From contig CAYMTR010000001.1 of assembly GCA_964393405.1 (NCBI GenBank), positions 124,001 through 188,000 of the forward strand: a stretch of 64,000 nucleotides of DNA, read 5' to 3'. Source of the DNA: CAYMTR01 sp964393405. GTDB taxonomy: Bacteria; Bacteroidota; Bacteroidia; Bacteroidales; Prolixibacteraceae. Positions within the stretch are counted from its first letter, which is position 1; every line of letters begins with the position of its first letter. Positions 35,854 through 44,609 of the stretch are shown in pieces. The position numbers and the translations under genes were made by a program. The notes under the pieces were generated by a model. The model made no database searches, was not told the DNA's origin, and saw only the letters and a program-made list of their open reading frames with translations.

Positions 35854-37083
35854 TTATTTGCGCACAAAACCTGATTTTACTAGATCTTTCCAGAATCCGG
35901 GGTATGATTTAGTTACTACCTTAGGGTCATCAATGTTTATTTCACTATTTACTAAGGCAATAGGAGCAAATGCCATAGCCATTCTGTGATCTTTATATGT
36001 TTCGATTGTCACAACACTTTTAAACTTCACCTCATCGATATAACCATCCCAGGCAAGTTGGCCAGGCATCGGCTCGTAAAGTTCAGCACCCAATTTCCCC
36101 AATTCATTGATAAGGGCACTTATTCTGTCTGTCTCCTTGATTATTAGTGTTTCCAACCCACTAAAATGGAAAGGTATGCCTTTGCAGACGCACATTACAG
36201 CAAATGTTTGAGCTATATCAGGGTTTTCAATGAAATCCTGAACATACTTTTCCGGAAACCTGACAATCTTCTTTATAAGACGAACGCCATTATTCTCCTG
36301 AACTGATTCAATACCAAAGTCGCGGAACCATAAAGCCTGACTACAATCACCCTGCAAACTGTCCAATTCTAATCCTTCTAATAAAATATCAGCTTCCTTA
36401 GCCAGAACAGCCATTTCGTACCAGTATGAAGCTCCGCTCCAATCAGATTCGACAGTAAAAGGAATTGCTTTATATTGTTGTTCAGAAATAGAAATTTTAT
36501 TCCCTTCCCACTTATAAGAAATCCCAAATTTCGACATTAACCTCAATGTCAGGTCGATGTAAGAAGCGGATGTTATTCTGTTTGTAAGAATGAGTTCAAG
36601 TCCTCCTTCAATAGTTGGGGCAATCATTAAAAGAGCTGAAATATACTGACTGCTTACACTCCCATCTAATTCAAGAGTTTTGCCTTTAAGATGAGAGCCC
36701 CAAATATTAAGTGGAGGGAATCCTTCTTTATCGGCATACTCAATTCTGGCACCTAATTGGCGAAGAGCATCAACCAATATTTTGATAGGCCTTTGCTTCA
36801 TTCTTTCGCTTCCCGTTATTTCCCATTTACCAACTATCTTTGAAAGATAAGCAGTAAGAAACCTCATAGCTGTACCTGCGTGCCCGATATCAAATTTGTC
36901 GGTATTAGATTTAAAAATCTTATCCAAAACTACTGTATCGTCGCTCTCTGAAAGGTTAGCCACCGGAAATGGGCTATAAGCTAAAGCATTTATAATCAAG
37001 ACACGGTTACTAATGCTTTTTGAAGAGGGCAACTTTATTGTTCCCTCAAGTTTATCAAGAGAAGATTTAATGTTGTAATGCAT
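35854..37083 (-). CDS. aroA: 3-phosphoshikimate 1-carboxyvinyltransferase (EPSP synthase)
   Basis: A 409-residue EPSP synthase, sixth step of the shikimate pathway. Conserved sites: KSISNRVLIINALA (shikimate-3-phosphate binding), AGTAMRFLTAYL (PEP-binding region), VSSQYISALLM, IIKETDRISALINELGKLGA and the C-terminal TYKDHRMAMAFAPIAL. Length is slightly short for the family (about 425-440) but no motif is missing. It is 14 bp after aroB, so both shikimate enzymes are likely on one mRNA. Confidence 0.95.
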   Translation of the reverse strand: MHYNIKSSLDKLEGTIKLPSSKSISNRVLIINALAYSPFPVANLSESDDTVVLDKIFKSNTDKFDIGHAGTAMRFLTAYLSKIVGKWEITGSERMKQRPIKILVDALRQLGARIEYADKEGFPPLNIWGSHLKGKTLELDGSVSSQYISALLMIAPTIEGGLELILTNRITSASYIDLTLRLMSKFGISYKWEGNKISISEQQYKAIPFTVESDWSGASYWYEMAVLAKEADILLEGLELDSLQGDCSQALWFRDFGIESVQENNGVRLIKKIVRFPEKYVQDFIENPDIAQTFAVMCVCKGIPFHFSGLETLIIKETDRISALINELGKLGAELYEPMPGQLAWDGYIDEVKFKSVVTIETYKDHRMAMAFAPIALVNSEINIDDPKVVTKSYPGFWKDLVKSGFVRK

Positions 37084-37097
37084 TATCTTTTAAATTA

Positions 37098-38162
37098 TTA
37101 TAAACTTCTAAAAAATGACAAAGCTTCAAAAATCAATTCTTTCTCACAATCAATGTTTATTTCAACTTTACCAATTTCGGGAATGAGTGTTAGGTTGATT
37201 CTCCCTGCTTCATTCTTTTTATCTTTTGTCATCAACTCGTATACTTTATTGAAGTCGGATTCATATATAGAGAACCTCCCATACTTTTTAATTATCCAGT
37301 TTGAAATTTTCTTAGTCTCTTCAAGAGGAAAACCTAATTTAGATGAAGAAAGATAAAGTTCAGCAACGATACCATAAGCTACTGCAAAGCCGTGAAGAAT
37401 AGGGCTCTTCTGTTTTAGCGCAATACTTTCAAAGGCGTGTCCAACAGTATGTCCAAAATTTAATGCTTTGCGGATGTTCTTTTCAGTAGGATCGTTGATA
37501 ACAAAGTACTCTTTTACAGCAACAGAGTTGGCAATAAGCAAATTCAATCGATCAAAATCAATGTTGTCAAAATCATAATCATAAAGCTCTTCCCAATGTG
37601 ATTTGCTGTGAATCAAGCCATGTTTAAGCATTTCGGCATAACCTGATAAAAGGTTGTTTTTATCTAATGATTTGAGAAAATTTGAAGCAATTATAACAGT
37701 CTTTGGTTGGTTGAATACCCCTATTTCATTCTTAAGTCCGTTGAAATTGACACCAGTTTTTCCTCCAACAGAAGCATCAACCTGAGATAACAAAGTTGTT
37801 GGGATATTCATAAAATGCATTCCCCTTTTAAAGCAAGAGGCTGCAAAACCGCACAGATCGCTAAGCATCCCACCACCAAGATTAATGAGCAAAGACTTTC
37901 TATCGGCACCGTTCTCTTCAAGAAAATTCCATACTTTAACGACAGAGTCGATGCTTTTATATTCTTCCCCGCTATGTATTTCTAAAACAGGTGCTTTTTT
38001 AAGCGCGTGAATTTTTTGTAATTCCGACAAACAAAATCTTCTAGTATTTTCATCAACTACCACATAAACTTTCCCTGCAGGATAGGCTCCCACAATTTCA
38101 CTCAATTCTTTCTCAATAAAATTGGTAACTCTTATGTCATTTGTAAACGTAGGAAAACTCAT
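37098..38162 (-). CDS. aroB: 3-dehydroquinate synthase
   Basis: A 354-residue NAD- and metal-dependent enzyme, second step of the shikimate pathway. The NAD site is GGGMLSDLCGFAASCFKRG, then IPTTLLSQVDASVGGKTGVN. Metal-binding residues are in EMLKHGLIHS and ALNFGHTVGHAFE. Length is usual. The start ATG at 38162 faces a divergent hypothetical gene beginning at 38230. It heads the aroB-aroA-hypothetical minus-strand unit. Confidence 0.95.
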   Translation of the reverse strand: MSFPTFTNDIRVTNFIEKELSEIVGAYPAGKVYVVVDENTRRFCLSELQKIHALKKAPVLEIHSGEEYKSIDSVVKVWNFLEENGADRKSLLINLGGGMLSDLCGFAASCFKRGMHFMNIPTTLLSQVDASVGGKTGVNFNGLKNEIGVFNQPKTVIIASNFLKSLDKNNLLSGYAEMLKHGLIHSKSHWEELYDYDFDNIDFDRLNLLIANSVAVKEYFVINDPTEKNIRKALNFGHTVGHAFESIALKQKSPILHGFAVAYGIVAELYLSSSKLGFPLEETKKISNWIIKKYGRFSIYESDFNKVYELMTKDKKNEAGRINLTLIPEIGKVEINIDCEKELIFEALSFFRSL

Positions 38163-38229
38163 TTTTTCGATTTATTTTTATAGCACCAAAATTATAACAA
38201 TTTGTTACTTTGCAGAAACTTATTTATTA

Positions 38230-38709
38230 ATGGCAACATCAGAAAACATAAATTTCACTTATCAGTTCAATAACAAGTCGAAATCGAACAATTCATTCGT
38301 CTTTTATATTGTCGCCTGCTTAATTTTAATAGGCGCCGGGTTCTTTTTCCTGGCAAAAAGCTGGTACTATCTTCTTATTGCTGATTCAATTGCAACAATA
38401 ATATTTTTATTCATATTTAACACTATAAAGCCCTATTATTTAGAGCTTTTAGTGACTGAAAAGAATGTCAGATTCAATTTCTATTCAGTAGCTTCAACCA
38501 TGAGAAATTATAATACGATAGAAATCCCTTTGGATAATCTAAAAGCTTTTCATTTAAGAAAAAAACTCTGGGACTTAAAGAAAGAACTTATCTTATCAAT
38601 ATCAACAAAATACGGAATTGCTGATTATCCTCCGGTGAGTATATCGTTATTAAATAAAAAAGAGATTTCCCAAATATTTTATGTACTCCAAAAAATAATA
38701 GACAAATAA
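38230..38709 (+). CDS. Hypothetical membrane protein with two TM helices
   Basis: A 159-residue protein starting at MATSENINFTYQFNNKSKS (38230); an upstream in-frame ATG would run back through the aroB start. Two adjacent transmembrane helices (FVFYIVACLILIGAGFFFLA and YLLIADSIATIIFLFIF) are followed by a cytoplasmic beta-rich domain (LLVTEKNVRFNFYSVAS, IPLDNLKAFHLRKKLWDLK) that resembles a bacterial PH-like fold. No function can be assigned. dprA follows 23 bp downstream. Confidence 0.7.
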   Translation: MATSENINFTYQFNNKSKSNNSFVFYIVACLILIGAGFFFLAKSWYYLLIADSIATIIFLFIFNTIKPYYLELLVTEKNVRFNFYSVASTMRNYNTIEIPLDNLKAFHLRKKLWDLKKELILSISTKYGIADYPPVSISLLNKKEISQIFYVLQKIIDK

Positions 38710-38732
38710 CTTTAACAAAAACTATAGACATC

Positions 38733-39854
38733 ATGACATCCCTCAAATTTAAGATCGCCCTATCTATGCTACCCGGTATAGGTTCAATCACAACACGGAA
38801 ACTTGTTTCTTATTTAGGCAGTGTTGAATCTGTTTTTGAAGCTTCTTCAAGAGCCATTATATCAATACCCGGAATTGGTAAAGGAACGGCAGAAAAACTA
38901 TTAAATAATCGATTAAAGGCATTAAAAAGCGCTGAAGAAGAAGAGGAGTTCATTAACAAATATCAGGTCAAGACTTACTTTTACCTTGATAAAGATTATC
39001 CCAGAAGGTTATCTAACTGTGAAGATGCCCCTGTTATCCTTTTTCAGAAAGGGGATACAAATCTTGATTGTCCCAAAATAATCAGTATAGTAGGTACAAG
39101 AAACGCAACTGAATATGGTAGAAGTTTAACTGAAGAGCTTATTTCTGGTCTTGCCCAATCAGGCTTGGAAATTCTTATCGTCAGTGGGCTGGCTTTTGGT
39201 ATTGACATAATAGCCCACAGGGAAGCGCTGAAAAAAAACATTCCTACTATAGGAGTAATCGGCCATGGTTTTGATAAGATGTACCCCCCTGCCCATGCAA
39301 AAACAGCAAAAGAAATGATATCATCAGGAGGGGGATTGTTAACAGACTTTCCGTCAGGTTCCAGGATTGATCCCGGGAATTTTCCGAGAAGAAACAGAAT
39401 TATTGCAGGGCTTGCTGACTGCACAATAGTCGTAGAATCAGCATATAAAGGTGGAGCCTTGGTAACAGCCGACATCGCTTGCTCATATAACAGAGATGTT
39501 TTTGCTTTCCCCGGGAGAGCTTATGACAAGTATTCTGAAGGTTGTAATGACCTTCTTAAGAAGAATAAAGCCGGGATGATACTTTCAGCAAAAGATCTTA
39601 TTGAAACAATGAGTTGGGATGTCAATTCCCAAAAGCCTGTTCAACAAGTAATGTTCGATGAAATGACAGAAGAAGAGGAAAGGGTTTTTAATCTTTTAAA
39701 GAGCGATGAAACGATTTCATTAGATAGCATTTCAAATGAATTGTCAGAATCAGTGAGTTCGATAAATACAATTTTATTAAATTTGGAATTCAAGGGGATA
39801 GTTAAATCACTTCCCGGAAAAATGTATACTATAAATTCAAGGAAATATTGTTGA
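38733..39854 (+). CDS. dprA: DNA-processing protein DprA
   Basis: A 373-residue DprA/Smf protein, which loads RecA onto incoming single-stranded DNA in natural transformation. Domains: an N-terminal HhH/SAM-like segment (LPGIGSITTRKLVSYLGSVE and IPGIGKGTAEKLL), the Rossmann-type DprA core (SIVGTRNATEYGRSLTEEL, VSGLAFGIDIIAHREAL, GGGLLTDFPSGSRIDPGNFP, RRNRIIAGLADCTIVVESA, KGGALVTADIA) and a C-terminal winged helix (about 310-370). All core motifs are intact. It is followed 18 bp later by a small exported protein gene. Confidence 0.95.
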   Translation: MTSLKFKIALSMLPGIGSITTRKLVSYLGSVESVFEASSRAIISIPGIGKGTAEKLLNNRLKALKSAEEEEEFINKYQVKTYFYLDKDYPRRLSNCEDAPVILFQKGDTNLDCPKIISIVGTRNATEYGRSLTEELISGLAQSGLEILIVSGLAFGIDIIAHREALKKNIPTIGVIGHGFDKMYPPAHAKTAKEMISSGGGLLTDFPSGSRIDPGNFPRRNRIIAGLADCTIVVESAYKGGALVTADIACSYNRDVFAFPGRAYDKYSEGCNDLLKKNKAGMILSAKDLIETMSWDVNSQKPVQQVMFDEMTEEEERVFNLLKSDETISLDSISNELSESVSSINTILLNLEFKGIVKSLPGKMYTINSRKYC

Positions 39855-39872
39855 ATCTTAATGTGTGCTATT

Positions 39873-40562
39873 ATGAAGAAAATTATATCACTTGTTGTTC
39901 TAATCGGGTTTTGTATCACAGGAATCTTTGCTCAGTTAAAAGCTCCTGGTGTTAAATGGAATGATACTTATACTTTTGACAAATGCAATATCTTAAAAGT
40001 TGAATTCTATTCAAAGAAAAATGAATTAATGCAAACTCTTAACTACAAGACATATTATCAGTCGAATGGAAAAGATTTCGATGTAAAAATGATAGCTAAG
40101 TCAAAGAGTAGCAACATCGAAACAATATTTGACATTAAAAATGAAGTTGCCATACAGATTTTTGGTGAAGACCAAATGTATAATGCCGGAGGCTTTAAGT
40201 ATCCTTCGGATGATGAAAAAAAATTACTTGAGATTACTCCTGTTGAAGGCACAAAAACAATAGCAGGACTCGTATGTAAGAAATACACATATGCCTTCAA
40301 AAAGATTGTTGGCGAAGTCTGGATAACAACAGAATGTAATCTTTCTAATGATTATGGAATTTTCAGGGCTGCAAAAATGGCATCAAAGCATAATACTTTG
40401 TCAGTAGGAGGATTTGTAATGGAAATGACAACAGAGGACTCGACAGGAGCAAAAACTTTAATGACAACTGTTTCGCTAAAAAACAATGAGAATTACTCAG
40501 TAAACTTCAAGGGTGTAGAAATGGGGACAGCAATAAATAAAATCAATTATTATACTTTCTGA
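39873..40562 (+). CDS. Hypothetical exported protein (LolA/DUF4412-like)
   Basis: A 229-residue protein, start at MKKIISLVVLIGFCITGIFA (39873), a typical signal peptide; an ATG 4 codons earlier is also in frame. The mature part is a beta-rich fold (LKVEFYSKKNELMQTLNYKT, SNIETIFDIKNEVAIQIF, TIAGLVCKKYTYAFKKIVGE) similar in layout to DUF4412/LolA-type periplasmic proteins that bind lipidic ligands. Function unknown. A 146-bp gap separates it from the redox operon that starts at 40709. Confidence 0.7.
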   Translation: MKKIISLVVLIGFCITGIFAQLKAPGVKWNDTYTFDKCNILKVEFYSKKNELMQTLNYKTYYQSNGKDFDVKMIAKSKSSNIETIFDIKNEVAIQIFGEDQMYNAGGFKYPSDDEKKLLEITPVEGTKTIAGLVCKKYTYAFKKIVGEVWITTECNLSNDYGIFRAAKMASKHNTLSVGGFVMEMTTEDSTGAKTLMTTVSLKNNENYSVNFKGVEMGTAINKINYYTF

Positions 40563-40622
40563 TTAAGGGAAATTCATTTTACAAGTTTCATAAATATATC
40601 ACAAGAATTTTTTGTTATAAAG

Positions 40623-40651
40623 TTGTTAAAAGTGAAGAAGAATAATTTTTG
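40623..40651 (+). promoter_or_regulatory. Possible promoter of the propeller/Fe-S operon
   Basis: In the 146-bp gap before the operon, TTG (40623-40625) lies 17 bp upstream of TAATTTTTG (40643-40651), close to the Bacteroidota -33/-7 pair but with one extra base in the -7 box. It is the best candidate in this gap, 57 bp before the start codon. Evidence is weak. Confidence 0.3.
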
Positions 40652-40708
40652 AGGAAGATTGTTTACTACTTTAGCCTCCGATAGTTAGATAATATTAAAA
40701 ATAGTCAT

Positions 40709-41911
40709 ATGAGAACCATAGTATTTATCATTTTCACAGTGTTCATTTCTTTAAGTGCTATTGCACAGCAACCTACAATTTGGAGAGGTGGCACAAACGG
40801 AGTATATCCTGACAAAGGGCTACTCAAATCATGGCCAGCAAACGGACCTGAAATTATATGGTCTTTTGAAGGATTAGGAGAAGGCCATTCTTCGCCTGTT
40901 TTTGCTCATGGGAAGATCTTTGTTTCTTCAATGATTGGACAGACAGGTTATATTTTCATCCTTTCGATGGATGGAAAAGAAATTAAACGCTACCCATATG
41001 GTACAGAATTTTTTGAAAGTTGGCCGGGTACACGTTCAACTCCGGTAATCGATGGAAATACACTATACATATATAGTGGACAGGGAGTTATATATTCATT
41101 TGATGCTCTTTCCGGAACTCTTAACTGGAAAAAAGAGATGCTTACTCAAGGAACAGAAAACATCAAATGGGGAGTTACAGAAACCCTACTTATTGACGGT
41201 GACAAGATATTTTGTTCTCCCGGAGGAAAACCAAACAATGTCGTTGCTCTAAATAAGAATAACGGTAACATCATTTGGGCTAACCCTGGAACAGGAGATC
41301 TTTCAGCATATTGTACGCCTATGACTGTAAATCTTCAGGCAAGAAAAATACTTGTAACAATGATGGCTAGTCATATTGTTGGTTTTGATGCCAATACCGG
41401 CAAACTTCTATGGAGTTATGAACAACCAAACCAATGGAGCGTACATGCCAACACTCCAATTTATGCTGATGGAATACTATATTGTACCAGTGGATATGGT
41501 CAAGGAACAGTAGCTCTAAAAATTTCTGACGATGGAGAAGATATTGAAAAAGTATGGTTTAATAAAGACTTTGACAGCAGAATGGGAGGAGTTGTTTATC
41601 TTGATGGATATCTTTATTCTTCAGGAGACAAAGCAAGGGAATGGCGATGCCTTGATGCAAAAACAGGAGTTGAGAAGTGGGTGTCAAAAGATATAGCCAA
41701 GGGCGTAGTTGTATCCGCTGATAACATGCTATTCATGTATAGTGAAAAGGGTGAAATAGCAATTGCTGAAGCATCTCCTAGTGCTTTTAAACTTTTAAGC
41801 AAAGCTCAAGTTACACTTGGCACAGCCCAACATTGGGCTCACCCTGTAATTTACAACGGCATAATGTACATCAGGCATGGAAATGCATTAATAGCATATA
41901 AGATTAAATAA
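40709..41911 (+). CDS. Secreted PQQ-like beta-propeller protein (1 of 4)
   Basis: A 400-residue exported protein: signal peptide (MRTIVFIIFTVFISLSAIAQ), the head motif IWRGGTNGVYPDKGLLKSWP, then about seven propeller blades with the PQQ-like pattern (VIYSFDALSGTLNWKKEM, IVGFDANTGKLLWSYEQP, WRCLDAKTGVEKWVS). This form is common in Bacteroidota and Planctomycetota and is related to BamB-like domains; PQQ binding is not shown. It is the first gene of a nine-gene operon. The next gene starts 2 bp after its stop and is a clear paralogue. There are no haem motifs. A periplasmic sensing, scaffold or electron-transfer role is inferred from the operon. Confidence 0.85.
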   Translation: MRTIVFIIFTVFISLSAIAQQPTIWRGGTNGVYPDKGLLKSWPANGPEIIWSFEGLGEGHSSPVFAHGKIFVSSMIGQTGYIFILSMDGKEIKRYPYGTEFFESWPGTRSTPVIDGNTLYIYSGQGVIYSFDALSGTLNWKKEMLTQGTENIKWGVTETLLIDGDKIFCSPGGKPNNVVALNKNNGNIIWANPGTGDLSAYCTPMTVNLQARKILVTMMASHIVGFDANTGKLLWSYEQPNQWSVHANTPIYADGILYCTSGYGQGTVALKISDDGEDIEKVWFNKDFDSRMGGVVYLDGYLYSSGDKAREWRCLDAKTGVEKWVSKDIAKGVVVSADNMLFMYSEKGEIAIAEASPSAFKLLSKAQVTLGTAQHWAHPVIYNGIMYIRHGNALIAYKIK

Positions 41912-41913
41912 TA

Positions 41914-43158
41914 ATGAAGTATATTTTTTTATCTATAATTATTTTTTCAGGATTATTCCTAAAGGCTCAATTGCCTCAATTCAGGGGACCTGAACGTAAT
42001 GGTAACTTTCCTGATAAAGGATTACTGAAAGAATGGCCGGAAGAGGGACCTTCTCTTTTAATGGAGATTGAAGGGATTGGCAAAGGGTGGTCATCAGCAG
42101 TTGTCTATGAAAACAAAATATATATAACGGGGATGATAAAAACAACTGATTATCTTTCATGTATAGATATGCAGGGAAAAATAATCTGGCAAACACCCAT
42201 AGGAAATTCATGGAATCAAAGCTTTCCTGACACAAGGTCAACTCCAACAATGAGAGACGGTAAAGCCTATGTGTCTTCAGGTCTTGGAACAGTAACATGC
42301 ATTGATGCTTATGATGGAAAAGTTATATGGACTGTTGATGCTTTCAGTAAATACGAAGGTTCGGCAGGGAATTGGGGAATCGCTGAATCAATTCTTTTAG
42401 TTGATGATAAGGCAATATTTACCACAGGAGGGAACCTTACAACAATGATAGCTCTTGATGCGTTGACAGGTAAAGAAATATGGAAATCCCGTTCCCTGAA
42501 AGACAACATTGCTTATGTTTCACCTATTCTTATTGAGCAAAATAACAAAAGACAAATAATTGGTGTAGGAGCTACCTTCATATATGGAGTAAACCCGGAT
42601 GATGGAAATATTGTCTGGACTTTCGACTTTTTAAATGCTGACCCATCTGAATGGGATAATACCGGAGGTGTTATTAACTGTACTTCTCCAATATTTAAAG
42701 ACGGAATTCTTTTTGTTTCAGGAGGATATAACCATACAAGTGTTGAATTTAAACTCAAAGATGATTTATCAGGTGCAGAATTTTTATGGAAAGATGAACT
42801 TCTCGATAATCATCATGGTGGAGTTGTTTTGTATGAAGATCATATTTATGGTTCAAATTGGATAAACAACGGCAAAGGCGATTGGTGCTGCATAAATTTC
42901 AAGACCGGAGAAAATAAATATCAGACAACCTTCAAAAATAAAGGAAGTATCATTGAAGCCGACGGAATGCTTTATATTTATTCTGAGCAACCCGGTTTTG
43001 TAGGATTAGTAAAGCCTAATCCCGATAAATTCGATCTGGTAAGCAGTTTTCAGATAAAAAAAGGAAACGGACCTCATTGGGCTCACCCTTCAATTTATGA
43101 CGGAAAACTTTTTATCAGACATGGTGAATTTTTAATTGTATATAATATAAAAGCATAA
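41914..43158 (+). CDS. Secreted PQQ-like beta-propeller protein (2 of 4)
   Basis: A 414-residue paralogue of the preceding gene: signal peptide (MKYIFLSIIIFSGLFLKAQ), the head LPQFRGPERNGNFPDKGLL and about seven blades (VTCIDAYDGKVIWTVDAF, IYGVNPDDGNIVWTFDF). The two share the KGLLK-WP head, the TRSTPV/TRSTPT segment and the GPHWAHPSIYDGKLFIRHG / AQHWAHPVIYNGIMYIRHG C-terminal block, pointing to tandem duplication. The next gene begins at the base following its stop. No metal- or haem-binding motif is obvious. Its function is unknown; it is presumably periplasmic. Confidence 0.85.
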   Translation: MKYIFLSIIIFSGLFLKAQLPQFRGPERNGNFPDKGLLKEWPEEGPSLLMEIEGIGKGWSSAVVYENKIYITGMIKTTDYLSCIDMQGKIIWQTPIGNSWNQSFPDTRSTPTMRDGKAYVSSGLGTVTCIDAYDGKVIWTVDAFSKYEGSAGNWGIAESILLVDDKAIFTTGGNLTTMIALDALTGKEIWKSRSLKDNIAYVSPILIEQNNKRQIIGVGATFIYGVNPDDGNIVWTFDFLNADPSEWDNTGGVINCTSPIFKDGILFVSGGYNHTSVEFKLKDDLSGAEFLWKDELLDNHHGGVVLYEDHIYGSNWINNGKGDWCCINFKTGENKYQTTFKNKGSIIEADGMLYIYSEQPGFVGLVKPNPDKFDLVSSFQIKKGNGPHWAHPSIYDGKLFIRHGEFLIVYNIKA

Positions 43159-44580
43159 GTGAAATTTAAAGCTGCTGTATATGTTCCTGTGATAGTAGCT
43201 GTGATACTTTTCTGCTCACTGCTTTGGTATTTCTTTTACAATCCCTCAAAAAGCTTTATTGCCAGCAATCCCGGTATGGACAATAGGGGTAAAGGTGTTG
43301 CAGAATCAATTAAAATAAACATTGGGGAGTTTTTCTCATTATTTTCTGAAAAAAAAAATCTGCTAACTGACTCTTGGTCACGCTTCAGAGGAGCTGATTT
43401 TGATAATATATATAAGCAACCGGGGAAATTAATCTCCCGCTTCAACAAAGAGGAATCAGAAATTCTATGGTCGAAAACACTTGGTGAAGGACATGCAGGA
43501 GCTTCAATATATAAAGGAAAAGTTTATCTCCTCGATTACGATGAAAAAGACAGATCGGATGTTCTTCATTGTTATGATCTTGAAACGGGTGATGAACTAT
43601 GGAAGAGATGGTATAAAGTTCCTGTAAAAAGAAATCATGGAATGAGCCGTACAATCCCTGCGGTTACTGAAGAGTTTATACTTACGATAGGTCCCCGCTG
43701 CCATACTATGTGTCTCGAAAGAGAATCTGGCAAACTTCTTTGGAGCCTGGATATTGAAAAGGAGTACGAAAGTGAAACACCGCTTTGGTACACAGGACAA
43801 TGCCCTCTTATTGACAACGGAATAGCAGTTATAGCTACGGGTGGAAAAGCTCTAATGATAGGAATAGACTGTAAAACAGGCAACAAACTTTGGGAACTAC
43901 CTAATGTTGATAACTGGAAAATGTCACACTCTTCAGTTATGCCTTTCACTTTCAAAGATAAAAAGATGTATATCTATTGTGCTATTGGGGGAACTTTTGG
44001 AGTTTCGGCAGAAGGAAGCGATGTCGGAGAATTATTATGGAAAGCTCCTGAATGGAATACAAATGTTATTGCTCCTTCACCTTTATGTATGCCTGATGGT
44101 AAAATATTTCTAACTGCTGGATATGGGGCAGGAAGTATGATGCTTCAGTTGAAAGAAAATAGTGGTAAATTCTCAGTCGAGATCATTGAGCAATACAAAC
44201 CTTCTGAAGGATTGGCATGCGAGCAGCAAACACCAATATATTGGAAAGGTTTATTATATGGAATCATGCCAAAAGACGGAGGTGTAAACAGAAACAGATT
44301 TGTTTGTGTTGATCCGGTTGATTGTAAAAAGATACTTTGGAGCAGCGAAGAAACAAGATTTGGGATGGGTCCTTTTATTCTGGCAGACGAGAAGTTCTAT
44401 ATTCTGAATGATGATGGAACTTTTTATATTGTTGAAGCAAGTACAAAAAGATTCAAAATACTTGACAGTAAGAATCTGATAGTTGACGGACACGATGCCT
44501 GGGCACCAATTGCCTTGGCTGACGGTTATATGGTATTACGCGATGCCCAAACAATGATTTGCATAAAAGTGGGTGTTTGA
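43159..44580 (+). CDS. Membrane-anchored PQQ-like beta-propeller protein (3 of 4)
   Basis: A 473-residue protein with a GTG start directly after the TAA of the previous gene (no spacer), which implies translational coupling. An N-terminal helix (VPVIVAVILFCSLLWYFF) anchors it, followed by a linker of about 40 residues and a propeller beginning SWSRFRGADFDN. Blade motifs include VLHCYDLETGDELWKRW and LMIGIDCKTGNKLWELP. Two Cys lie close together in PRCHTMCLERESGKLLW, spaced C-x3-C, which is not a haem motif. It is more diverged than the first two and probably stays at the inner membrane facing the periplasm. Confidence 0.83.
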   Translation: MKFKAAVYVPVIVAVILFCSLLWYFFYNPSKSFIASNPGMDNRGKGVAESIKINIGEFFSLFSEKKNLLTDSWSRFRGADFDNIYKQPGKLISRFNKEESEILWSKTLGEGHAGASIYKGKVYLLDYDEKDRSDVLHCYDLETGDELWKRWYKVPVKRNHGMSRTIPAVTEEFILTIGPRCHTMCLERESGKLLWSLDIEKEYESETPLWYTGQCPLIDNGIAVIATGGKALMIGIDCKTGNKLWELPNVDNWKMSHSSVMPFTFKDKKMYIYCAIGGTFGVSAEGSDVGELLWKAPEWNTNVIAPSPLCMPDGKIFLTAGYGAGSMMLQLKENSGKFSVEIIEQYKPSEGLACEQQTPIYWKGLLYGIMPKDGGVNRNRFVCVDPVDCKKILWSSEETRFGMGPFILADEKFYILNDDGTFYIVEASTKRFKILDSKNLIVDGHDAWAPIALADGYMVLRDAQTMICIKVGV

Positions 44581-44609
44581 TTATTTAATCTTCAATTAAA
44601 TAAAATAAT

